Of a stretch of 11,341 nt of DNA, positions 1 through 6,228 are shown one piece after another (the stretch's first letter is position 1; every line of letters starts with the position of its first letter). The stretch comes from Legionellales bacterium (GTDB taxonomy: Bacteria > Pseudomonadota > Gammaproteobacteria > WLWR01), in NCBI GenBank assembly GCA_012103495.1, contig WLWR01000032.1:1-11341 (forward strand), given 5' to 3'. The notes beneath the pieces are model-generated. The model did no database searches and was not told the origin of the DNA. It worked only from the letters and a program-made list of their open reading frames with translations. The translations under genes and the position numbers were made by a program.

Positions 1-516
1 TTGACCAATGGCTTCTGTAATTTTACCTGCAGCTGTTTCTCTAGCTACATCTTCAGCAGCATTTTCTATTTTACCTAAAGTTGTTTGTTCAAAAGCTTCA
101 TTAAATTTACCTGTTAGTGTTTCATCAATTGGTATACCTTCTTCTTGAAACACATCGTAAAGCAAAGTTCCAAATGTAACTAAACCTTTAGGTATTTTTA
201 TACCGGCACTAATACCTGCACCAGTTAAAGACTCCACAAGAGATGCATCTTCTTCTACTTCTTTACCTTGTGTCTTATCGTAGATTTTACTAATACTTCT
301 TATTGTTTCCTCTGTAAGAGTACCAGTAACATTGTCTTGTGATAATATACCTTTTTCTTTTAATTTATTTAAACCAACAGGTTCTTCTTCTGATACTTCT
401 TCTAATTGAACATCTTTATCTTTTGGAACTTCTTCTACTATTTCTTCTTCTAAAAGTTCTTCTTCAGTGTCGTCTATTAAAGTGTAACCTTCTGGAAGAT
501 TAAGTTTATCGACCAT
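1..516 (-). CDS. Partial phage-like protein with acidic N-terminus (3' end outside window)
   Basis: An open frame runs from ATG at 516 to the window edge with no stop, giving 172 codons of a longer gene. The ATG has a strong ribosome binding site, AAAGGAG, four bases upstream. Residues 16-60 are very rich in Glu and Asp and probably disordered. A more ordinary Gly/Ala/Thr/Ile-rich stretch follows, including a possible hydrophobic helix around residues 95-125. It lies 11 nt behind the preceding minus-strand gene, so it is the fourth gene of the same phage-like operon. I do not recognise a domain. The family resemblance is to uncultured marine podovirus (pelagiphage-like) virion or internal proteins, judged from the gene set rather than from this protein alone. 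No function is assigned. Confidence 0.75.
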   Translation of the reverse strand, partial: MVDKLNLPEGYTLIDDTEEELLEEEIVEEVPKDKDVQLEEVSEEEPVGLNKLKEKGILSQDNVTGTLTEETIRSISKIYDKTQGKEVEEDASLVESLTGAGISAGIKIPKGLVTFGTLLYDVFQEEGIPIDETLTGKFNEAFEQTTLGKIENAAEDVARETAAGKITEAIGQ

Positions 517-527
517 TAAACTCCTTT

Positions 528-1415
528 CTAGATTCCGGGCTGTTCAACTAACTTGTTGTTTGCTGAATCATATCTAACGAATATACCTTCATCAATTAAA
601 AAATATCGTTTATTAGGTTCAAAATCATCTTTGTCGTCTGGTACAAAAACTCTAATTTTTACTTCTTTACCTTCAGAGTCTTTTGCTGTAGCTGATGTAG
701 CTTCTTCATAATCGTCTCTTGGAATATAAGGATTACTTGTATCCATACTTTTGTATAATGCATCGTTATCTAATATTTTCTTTTCTGCTTGTTCAATACC
801 GGATATTTGTAAAGTATTATATTCTTGCTGTTGTAACATATTCTTTTTCTTTGCAAGAACATCTTTTCTAGCATCTGTTTCTTTTTGTGCTCTTTCGTCA
901 GGGTTCATTGGTTTTCTATACATCTGTAAGTTTCCAAACACAGGTCTAAACTCATCTTTAGTATATGGTTTTTGTGTTTTCGGATTTCTCATGTATTGAC
1001 CATAATTTTTAAACGCTGTTTCAAAGTCACCTGTACCTAGTTTAGATACTAAAGATGTAGCTAATTTTCTTTTACTTAAATCTTTTAATTGTTGAGCTTT
1101 AATTGCTCTATTTAATGGATCTTTAGTAGCACCTACAATCTCTTGTAATTTAGTACCACCTGCTGCACTACCACCTATTAAATTTTGACCAGTTGATAAC
1201 AAAAATTGTGTTAAAGGATCTCCTAATGGACTAGATCCTGAACCTGAAATAGTATCAATCAAATTCATTTTACGTCTTACATTATCTACTACGCCTTGAT
1301 CTGCTTTATTAAGTGATCCTTCGTCATACATTTTTCTAGGTGTGATACCCGTCATGATACCTTCCATAACTTCTCCACCTTTTCTAAACATTGGTCTTTT
1401 TAATATTCTACTCAT
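528..1415 (-). CDS. Hypothetical marine-phage structural-module protein, 295 aa
   Basis: The gene starts at ATG 1415 with AAGGA five bases upstream, and ends with TAG. The start lies one base after the TAA of the preceding gene, so translation is probably coupled. The N-terminus (MSRILKRPMFRKGGEVMEG) matches in style the short basic, Gly-containing 'RRPMFRxGG' openings that I recall in many uncultured marine podovirus proteins. Residues 55-90 are rich in Gly/Ser. Residues 165-205 are rich in Lys, Gln and Glu and may form a helix or coiled coil. The C-terminal 60 residues (rich in Asp, Lys and Phe/Tyr) look like a small beta domain. There is no catalytic motif and no signal peptide or membrane segment. 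A virion-associated or internal role is an inference from context only. Confidence 0.75.
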   Translation of the reverse strand: MSRILKRPMFRKGGEVMEGIMTGITPRKMYDEGSLNKADQGVVDNVRRKMNLIDTISGSGSSPLGDPLTQFLLSTGQNLIGGSAAGGTKLQEIVGATKDPLNRAIKAQQLKDLSKRKLATSLVSKLGTGDFETAFKNYGQYMRNPKTQKPYTKDEFRPVFGNLQMYRKPMNPDERAQKETDARKDVLAKKKNMLQQQEYNTLQISGIEQAEKKILDNDALYKSMDTSNPYIPRDDYEEATSATAKDSEGKEVKIRVFVPDDKDDFEPNKRYFLIDEGIFVRYDSANNKLVEQPGI

Positions 1416-1416
1416 A

Positions 1417-2232
1417 TTATCCTTGTATCAATCTGTAGATACCAGCTAATGTAGCACCTGTACTTAAACCTGTTTGTAATGCACTAGGTGAAGGAGATGT
1501 CATAGTTTTTTCTGCACCAGGATATCCTGCAATTAATTGTGTAACACCACCACCTAATCTTTCAGCAGCTTCCAAAGGTTGGAAAGCTTGTCTTTGTGCT
1601 AACTGTTGTTGCGCTGATAGTTGTTGTTGCTGTCTTGCTTGTTGTTGACCACCTAATGTTGTTAATGCACCAATTTGTTGACCTACTAACGCAGGGCTTT
1701 GTTGCGCTAAAGTTAAATTTCTTTGGAAATCTTGTTGCGCTAAATTTTGTGCTTGTGAAAAACCTTGACCTAATAATTGAGCTTGTAACGCAGCTCTATT
1801 TCTATCTGATGCTGCTTGATACTCAGCTCTTTGTACACCTTCTCTACCACCACCAAAAGCTCCAGCGCCGATAGCTTGAGCTGCTAATCCTGGTAAACCT
1901 TTTTGTGCCTGTATATCATATTCATCTAGTGTTGTTTTAATAACATCTTGTTGATATGGTGACATATAATCTTTGTATACATCAGTCCCTGTCATGCCTT
2001 GAGCTTGTTCTAAAAAAGGCATAAAGCTACCAAGACCTTTATCTGCTGTAGCTAAACTTTCTGCTAATGTTGTTAATGATCCAGGTCCAGCAACAAATTG
2101 CTTACCCATAATTTGTGATAAATCTTGTTCTTTAAAACCACCTATTGCTTTTGTAAGATCATCTAAATACGTCTTACCTGCTGCTTCAATAAATTCTGCT
2201 GGTGCTTGTCTAACTGTTTGGACTTCTGCCAT
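1417..2232 (-). CDS. Gln/Ala-rich phage protein, probable virion or DNA-ejection-type protein, 271 aa
   Basis: ATG at 2232 overlaps the stop of the upstream gene by one base (TAATG), a translational coupling arrangement. GGTGG lies about 10 bases upstream as a modest ribosome binding site. The first 100 residues are mixed. Residues 112-133 form a Gly/Ala patch (GAGAFGGGREGV). Residues 135-217 are dominated by Gln and Ala, with QQQ and QQQQ runs around 196-210, predicting long helices. The last 50 residues are Gly/Thr/Ser-rich with a weakly hydrophobic tail. Long Ala/Gln helices followed by a hydrophobic end are typical of podovirus internal core or ejection proteins, but no named family is recognised. 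The resemblance to uncultured pelagiphage-like proteins is strong in style. The function is inferred. Confidence 0.75.
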   Translation of the reverse strand: MAEVQTVRQAPAEFIEAAGKTYLDDLTKAIGGFKEQDLSQIMGKQFVAGPGSLTTLAESLATADKGLGSFMPFLEQAQGMTGTDVYKDYMSPYQQDVIKTTLDEYDIQAQKGLPGLAAQAIGAGAFGGGREGVQRAEYQAASDRNRAALQAQLLGQGFSQAQNLAQQDFQRNLTLAQQSPALVGQQIGALTTLGGQQQARQQQQLSAQQQLAQRQAFQPLEAAERLGGGVTQLIAGYPGAEKTMTSPSPSALQTGLSTGATLAGIYRLIQG

Positions 2233-2936
2233 TATACTCTTCCACCTTTTTCTAACATTTTCATTTGATCGTACATCCTTTGAGCGCCTAGTTCAACGTC
2301 TCCGTCTCCCATGCCTCGTACAGCATCTGCTGTAAATACGAATTCGTTATTAGATAACATCGCTGGGATATCATCTTCTTTTTCTTTTATACCAACTGGC
2401 GGTATAAATCCACCATTATCTCTTAAATCTAGTTCTTTTACACCTTTAGGGTTTTGTCTAATAGGTAGCCCCTCGATGCCCGCTGCTTGCATAGCGTTCT
2501 CGCTTGCAGTGTCGCCTAACGCATATCCAGCTCTGTTCATAATACCACCTTGTGCTGCCATTATTTTATTAGAATTGCTTGAAGCTTTAGCTTGATCAAA
2601 CCCTAATTCAATTCTTCTTCTAATATCTTCTTTTTTGTAAATACCAAGGTAATCAAATTCTCCACCTTTACCTGGTTCATAACCTTCTTCAATAGCCATA
2701 TCCCATCTATCTTCTAAAGCTTCTATAGTTTCTTCCATTGACATTGGAGGTCTGTCTGGTTTTGGTATAGGACCAATTACTGCGCCATATTTATCTTTTC
2801 CTCCAGATATTGTTTCTCCAGGGTAAGACTCACCATATTTATAATCTTGTATTTCGTCTATTAAAGAAGCGCCTTGATCTTCATCTACACCGTAAGTAAA
2901 TTTTCCAACTCCCATACTACTTAAAATTTTGTCCAA
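2232..2936 (-). CDS. Marine-phage hypothetical protein with C-terminal 'AMLSNNEFVFTADAVRG' motif; 5' end possibly truncated at junction
   Basis: The longest frame begins with TTG at 2936, directly after an in-frame TAA at 2937-2939. ATG at 2915 (residue 8) is the only early ATG. Neither has a clear ribosome binding site, and 2936 coincides with the phage/chromosome junction, so the true N-terminus may be missing. The central part (65-115) is charged and helical. Residues 125-180 are Gly/Asn-rich. Residues 182-217 (IKEKEDDIPAMLSNNEFVFTA, then DAVRGMGDGD) form a segment I recall as very common in uncultured marine podovirus proteins. The last residues continue into QRMYDQMKMLEKGGR. The molecular function of that segment is not known to me. 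It is the first gene of the minus-strand phage module. Confidence 0.75.
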   Translation of the reverse strand: MDKILSSMGVGKFTYGVDEDQGASLIDEIQDYKYGESYPGETISGGKDKYGAVIGPIPKPDRPPMSMEETIEALEDRWDMAIEEGYEPGKGGEFDYLGIYKKEDIRRRIELGFDQAKASSNSNKIMAAQGGIMNRAGYALGDTASENAMQAAGIEGLPIRQNPKGVKELDLRDNGGFIPPVGIKEKEDDIPAMLSNNEFVFTADAVRGMGDGDVELGAQRMYDQMKMLEKGGRV

Positions 2937-2945
2937 TTACAAATT
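2925..2945. other. Junction between phage-like DNA and bacterial chromosome
   Basis: To the left, base use is AT-rich, Arg codons are often AGA, and genes are phage-like and on the minus strand. To the right, base use is richer in GC, Arg codons are mostly CGN, and the coding is chromosomal. The OmpA-like frame on the plus strand makes good family sense only from about 2937-2940 rightward and hits TAA at 2922-2924. The minus-strand phage frame reaches its last possible codon at 2936. The breakpoint is therefore within about 15 bases. No direct repeat, integrase or tRNA end is visible at this point. Confidence 0.7.
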
Positions 2946-3209
2946 GCCGTCTTTACTGATGAAGTAGGCTCCAAGCGTTTCAAACGCCGGATATCCCAAA
3001 ACCGTGCACAAACTATGATGACCTTTCTATGGGCCAATGGTATTCCCTTGGAAACTTTACACGCCACAGGATATGGTGAACGTTTTGACATCGCTAGTAA
3101 TGCCAGCGTATTTGGCAGTCAAATGAATCGACGCCTGGAAATTCAATGGCATGTTGGAGAGTTTTATATCCCCGAGGTTGTTCCTGTCAACGTTATTCAG
3201 AAGGTTTAA
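2940..3209 (+). pseudogene. 5'-truncated OmpA C-terminal (peptidoglycan-binding) domain protein
   Basis: The frame is open from the junction to TAA at 3207-3209 and encodes the end of an OmpA-like domain. Recognisable pieces in order are IAVFTDEVGS (equivalent to the GHTDNxGS strand), ISQNRAQTMMTFLWANGI (the LSxxRA helix), ATGYGERFDIASN (GYGExxPxxxN), and NRRLEIQW (the NRRVEI end). The Asp and Arg of those motifs, which bind diaminopimelate in the family, are present. About 20 residues follow the domain. The N-terminal part, including any signal peptide or lipobox, is missing because the junction cuts the gene. Translation from the internal ATG at 3015 would not give a full domain. The intact gene would encode an envelope protein anchored to peptidoglycan. 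A Dot/Icm-type OmpA-like lipoprotein (IcmN/DotK) is possible but not supported beyond the general family. Confidence 0.75.
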
Positions 3210-3357
3210 TCGTTTACATACCTTCAAAGATACCCCCTACTCCTTGTTGTCTCAGGTGGTATTTTAAAATGGATATAGCGCGTTTGCATCCTCCTAGCAA
3301 CTTGGTTATTCTTAGCGCTCCTATCGAACAACAACCATCCATCTTAAAGTGATCATT
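3210..3357 (+). promoter_or_regulatory. ahcY leader with possible long stem over the ribosome binding site
   Basis: This 148-nt gap carries no gene. Positions 3262-3274 (TTTTAAAATGGAT) can pair with 3337-3349 (ATCCATCTTAAAG) over 13 positions, with one G-U and one mismatch. The second arm covers the bases just before the ahcY start. Inside it, AGCGC at 3277-3281 can pair with GCGCT at 3315-3319, and GTTTGC at 3282-3287 can pair with GCAAC at 3297-3301 with one bulge. Nested stems ending on the start region would suit translational control. The conserved SAH-riboswitch core is not present, so no known riboswitch class is claimed. Stem arms were found by eye; no folding energy was computed. Confidence 0.3.
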
Positions 3358-4671
3358 ATGAGGATTGAAACTGTGACCACCCAAACATCAGATTATAAAA
3401 TAGCCGACATTCAACTGGCTGAGTGGGGACGTAAAGAAATTGCCATTGCCGAAACAGAAATGCCCGGATTAATGGCTTTACGCAAACAATATCAAGACCA
3501 ACAACCACTCAAAGGGGCCAAAATCGCTGGCTGTCTACACATGACCATCCAAACCGCTGTATTAATGGAAACATTAATTGAATTAGGTGCTGAAATTCGC
3601 TGGGCTTCTTGTAATATTTTTTCCACTCAAGATCACGCTGCTGCCGCTATGGCCGCCCGCGATATTCCAATCTTTGCCTGGAAAGGTGAAACCGAAGAAG
3701 AATACTGGTGGTGCATCGAGCAAACCATTCAAGGCGTAGACGATTGGCAACCCAACATGTTATTGGATGATGGGGGTGATTTAACTCAACTCATGCATGA
3801 TAAATACCCCAATATCTTAGCCAACGTCAAAGGATTGTCGGAAGAAACCACCACCGGTGTGCATCGCTTATATGAAATGGCCAAACAAGGTCAATTAAAA
3901 GTGCCCGCATTTAACGTGAATGATTCGGTAACCAAATCAAAATTTGATAATTTATACGGCTGTCGTGAATCTTTGGTCGATGGCATTAAGCGTGCAACGG
4001 ATGTGATGATCGCCGGCAAAATCGCAGTGGTATTGGGCTACGGTGAGGTTGGTAAAGGGTGTGTACAAGCATTACGTGGATTGGGAGCAACCATTTGGGT
4101 CACCGAAGTTGATCCCATTTGCGCACTGCAAGCCGCAATGGAAGGGTATCGTGTGGTCACCATGGAAGATGCAGCCTCGCAAGCAGATATTTTTGTCACA
4201 GCTACCGGTAATTACCATGTGATCACCCACGAGCACATGTTACAAATGAAAAATCAAACCATCATTTCCAACATCGGTCATTTTGATAATGAAATTGATG
4301 TTGTTTCACTGCAACAATATCCCTGGGAAAACATCAAACCTCAAGTGGATCATGTCATTTTACCCAATGGTAATCGCTTGATTGTGTTGGCCCAAGGACG
4401 GTTGGTGAATTTAGGCTGTGCAACTGGCCACCCCAGTTTTGTCATGTCCAATTCATTTACCAATCAAGTATTGGCTCAAGTTGAATTGTGGCAAAATCAT
4501 CAGCAATACGATAATAAAGTTTACGTATTACCTAAAAAATTGGATGAACACGTTGCACGTTTACATTTAGAAAAAGTGGGAGCGAAATTGACGGAACTTA
4601 CTCCTGAGCAAGCTAATTACATTGGCGTTTCTACTGAGGGTCCGTACAAACCGGAACATTATCGTTATTAA
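3358..4671 (+). CDS. ahcY: Adenosylhomocysteinase (S-adenosyl-L-homocysteine hydrolase)
   Basis: This cytosolic NAD-dependent enzyme splits S-adenosylhomocysteine into adenosine and homocysteine, clearing the inhibitor made by methyltransferases. From ATG 3358 it has 437 residues, the usual length of the bacterial enzyme. The N-terminal motif DYKIADIQLAEWGRKEI, then GCLHMTIQTAVLMETL and NIFSTQDHAAAA, form the substrate domain. The Rossmann motif GYGEVGKG lies at about residues 227-234, followed by EVDP. The C-terminal KPEHYRY carries the Lys and Tyr that contact NAD of the partner subunit. An in-frame GTG at 3349 would add three residues. ATG 3358 is preferred because AAGTGA sits just upstream of it, while GTG has nothing. 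No methionine-cycle gene is adjacent. It ends at a strong hairpin. Confidence 0.96.
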   Translation: MRIETVTTQTSDYKIADIQLAEWGRKEIAIAETEMPGLMALRKQYQDQQPLKGAKIAGCLHMTIQTAVLMETLIELGAEIRWASCNIFSTQDHAAAAMAARDIPIFAWKGETEEEYWWCIEQTIQGVDDWQPNMLLDDGGDLTQLMHDKYPNILANVKGLSEETTTGVHRLYEMAKQGQLKVPAFNVNDSVTKSKFDNLYGCRESLVDGIKRATDVMIAGKIAVVLGYGEVGKGCVQALRGLGATIWVTEVDPICALQAAMEGYRVVTMEDAASQADIFVTATGNYHVITHEHMLQMKNQTIISNIGHFDNEIDVVSLQQYPWENIKPQVDHVILPNGNRLIVLAQGRLVNLGCATGHPSFVMSNSFTNQVLAQVELWQNHQQYDNKVYVLPKKLDEHVARLHLEKVGAKLTELTPEQANYIGVSTEGPYKPEHYRY

Positions 4672-4680
4672 TAATATGAA

Positions 4681-4736
4681 TAACGATTCACCATCGTTCA
4701 GCGCAAAGCTAAACGATGGTGAATCGTTACGTTTTA
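4681..4736. terminator. Perfect 18-bp inverted repeat, likely bidirectional terminator
   Basis: Positions 4681-4698 are the exact reverse complement of 4712-4729, with a 13-base loop in which AGC and GCT can also pair. On the plus strand the stem is followed by CGTTTTAATT. On the minus strand it is followed by TTCATATTATT, so both U-tracts are short. It lies in the gap between the ends of ahcY and the convergent operon, where a shared terminator is expected. Confidence 0.75.
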
Positions 4737-4737
4737 A

Positions 4738-5028
4738 TTAATGATCGATCTCAATCCATTGTTGCAAAGCCTCAATGATTTTTTTAGCTTGATCAATACT
4801 GGAAATATTAAATTTGGATCGTTGTTGGTAAACGCCACCTCGCTTTTGATAGCGTCGAATGGTGAACTTATCCGCGCCATAGCTTTGTTTAGCATTATCC
4901 CATTCCTGATATTGATAGATAACTGTGGTCCATGCACCCTTGGAAAGTACCACTTTATCCAATTGTTTGGTAACAAGCAGTCCAGCTTCTTCATAATCAA
5001 CGGTTAAATCGTCAATGGCTTGCGTCAT
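4738..5028 (-). CDS. Small conserved hypothetical protein, possible PC4/YdbC-like fold, 96 aa
   Basis: The gene starts at ATG 5028 with AAGGT about seven bases upstream, 20 nt after the preceding gene, and is the last member of the minus-strand operon. Two antiparallel-looking beta segments (VVLSKGAWTTVIYQYQEWD at 26-44 and KFTIRRYQKRGGVYQQRSKFNI at 54-75) are followed by a helix with the pattern SSIDQAKKIIEALQQWI at 76-92. Basic and aromatic residues (K30, W33, R58, R59, Y60, R63) could contact nucleic acid. This strand-strand-helix order, with a basic face, recalls the PC4/YdbC single-stranded DNA-binding fold, but that comparison is by eye and unproven. There is no signal peptide. Two other frames over this region are open by chance and give implausible proteins. 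Confidence 0.7.
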   Translation of the reverse strand: MTQAIDDLTVDYEEAGLLVTKQLDKVVLSKGAWTTVIYQYQEWDNAKQSYGADKFTIRRYQKRGGVYQQRSKFNISSIDQAKKIIEALQQWIEIDH

Positions 5029-5048
5029 TTCAGGTACCTTTTTTAAGT

Positions 5049-5636
5049 TTAACGTTCAACAATAGAATCTAATTTCTCACCAATAAAACGCATGTAGGCT
5101 TTTGGCTGATACGGACCAAAATCATATGTCCAAATACTCACAGGAACATTACCATCGCCCAATGGAATACTGCGCGTGGTCTTATTAGTAAAACTTGGAT
5201 TGCCACACAAACTGATCACTCTGCGGCGCGTGTCACCTATTTTGACTTGCACACCTCGTCGTTGACATAGAGAGGTGCTTTCCACTTCATCATCATCGAC
5301 TTCGATGCTCACCACTTTGTTTTTGAGAATGGTAAAAGAAATTGGGATGTAGCCACCACCACCACGTTTTGGATTCATAATGCGATTGTATTCGTAAAGA
5401 TTTTCAATCGGCAGAGCATAAATAATTTCTTCAACTTTTTCTTGCTGCATTGCCGGCTCATCCAATAATTGTTTCGCGTCAGGCTCCCCACATGCGGCAA
5501 TGACTTGCGCTTCACTCATACCTTTATTCGCATACTGCCCACCGGTAGGACAATAAAAAGTTTCCATCTGTGCCCACAACATACTTTGACTCAACAAGGC
5601 CACACTGGCAATCCCAACTTTTAACAAGTTTTTCAT
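5049..5636 (-). CDS. Secreted two-module DUF2845-type protein, 195 aa
   Basis: ATG 5636 is chosen because GAGGTG lies eight bases upstream. A GTG at 5645 would add three residues but overlaps that site. Residues 1-22 are a classic Sec signal peptide: KNLLK, a hydrophobic core, then cleavage after MLWA. The mature part repeats one pattern twice: a Cys, about 10 residues, then a G(M/D)(S/T)xxxV motif and a CGxP end. The copies are at residues 29-52 (ending AACGEP) and 124-147 (ending SLCGNP). This resembles DUF2845, a family of unknown function common in Legionella and pseudomonads, here apparently doubled. The paired cysteines may form disulphides in the periplasm. A Gly run (92-95) links the halves. 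Function is unknown. Confidence 0.75.
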   Translation of the reverse strand: MKNLLKVGIASVALLSQSMLWAQMETFYCPTGGQYANKGMSEAQVIAACGEPDAKQLLDEPAMQQEKVEEIIYALPIENLYEYNRIMNPKRGGGGYIPISFTILKNKVVSIEVDDDEVESTSLCQRRGVQVKIGDTRRRVISLCGNPSFTNKTTRSIPLGDGNVPVSIWTYDFGPYQPKAYMRFIGEKLDSIVER

Positions 5637-5647
5637 TCTATACACCT

Positions 5648-6217
5648 CTATACCATCGGAATTAAATAATAAAGCATTGCGCTTGAAAATATGACAGAAA
5701 TTAATTTCAACCCAATCAAGGCAATAATGGGTGAGATGTCAAAACCGCCCACCGGTGGGACCATACCGCGAAGAGGATTTAAAACTGGATCAACAATCAT
5801 CACTAGTACTTCATACAAAGCGCTGCCTCGTTGATTGATCCAACCTAATATCACATAAATAATAATACTAAAGAAAAATAAATTAATTAACTGATCGACG
5901 AAATCGACCACGGCATAAAGTAATGTTTGTAAGTTCAAAAATAAAGTCCCGCTGGTCAACGATAACAAAATCGTCACTTTAATAAATACCAGCAAATAAG
6001 CTATCAACAATGCAGCCACATCCAATTGGCCTATCTTAGGAATTATTTTTTGTACCGGGTTGATCAATGGGTTGGTGATCTTGGCTATAAATTGAATGAT
6101 TGGATTTGTCGCATTGAAACGATGCCATTGCACAGCAACTCGAATGAAAATCACCAACACAAAAATTTCGAAGACTAATTTAACGAGTAATTGAAACCCA
6201 TCGACTAATGCTTGCAT
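5648..6217 (-). CDS. yggT: YggT-family inner membrane protein with two YGGT repeats
   Basis: The protein is mostly hydrophobic and has two copies of the YGGT module. In the first a membrane helix is followed by RVAVQWHRFNATNPIIQF and NPLINPVQKIIP. In the second a membrane helix leads to ILGWINQRGSALYEVL and DPVLNPLRGMVPPVGGFDIS. The NPL/P-IP endings are the family signature. About four membrane segments are visible. The family is linked to osmotic shock resistance and envelope or division processes in other bacteria, with no settled biochemical role. The start is taken at ATG 6217 because the GAGG site at 6226-6223 is correctly spaced for it. The GTG at 6223 sits inside that site. It begins 8 nt after the end of proC, the usual neighbour. 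Confidence 0.9.
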   Translation of the reverse strand: MQALVDGFQLLVKLVFEIFVLVIFIRVAVQWHRFNATNPIIQFIAKITNPLINPVQKIIPKIGQLDVAALLIAYLLVFIKVTILLSLTSGTLFLNLQTLLYAVVDFVDQLINLFFFSIIIYVILGWINQRGSALYEVLVMIVDPVLNPLRGMVPPVGGFDISPIIALIGLKLISVIFSSAMLYYLIPMV

Positions 6218-6218
6218 G

Positions 6219-6228
6219 TACACCTCTA
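6219..6228 (-). promoter_or_regulatory. Stop codon plus ribosome binding site motif, coupling proC to yggT
   Basis: On the minus strand the bases read TAGAGGTGTA. The first three are the proC stop and the next bases are the Shine-Dalgarno of yggT, which starts at 6217. The identical 10-mer occurs at 5650-5641, ending yggT and leading into the DUF2845 gene. Confidence 0.6.

Noticed and set aside
1596..1874. Plus-strand open frame opposite the Gln-rich phage gene
   Set aside because: It is a Leu/Val-rich antisense shadow of the Gln/Ala codons, with no ribosome binding site and a gene already well supported on the other strand.
2900..2960. Prophage attachment site at the junction
   Set aside because: No tRNA end, direct repeat or integrase is present in view, and the join lies inside a coding region.
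3015..3352. Short plus-strand frames starting at 3015 and 3146 as separate genes
   Set aside because: The first is the end of the truncated OmpA-domain frame, which continues upstream in the same phase. The second is out of phase with it, has no family resemblance, and crosses the leader of ahcY.
3210..3357. A known SAH or SAM riboswitch upstream of ahcY
   Set aside because: The conserved core sequences of the SAH riboswitch are not recognisable; only unassigned stems are present.
4734..5007. Alternative open frames overlapping the small PC4-like gene on both strands
   Set aside because: They lack good ribosome binding sites, and the 4738-5028 frame has sensible strand and helix patterns and proper operon spacing.
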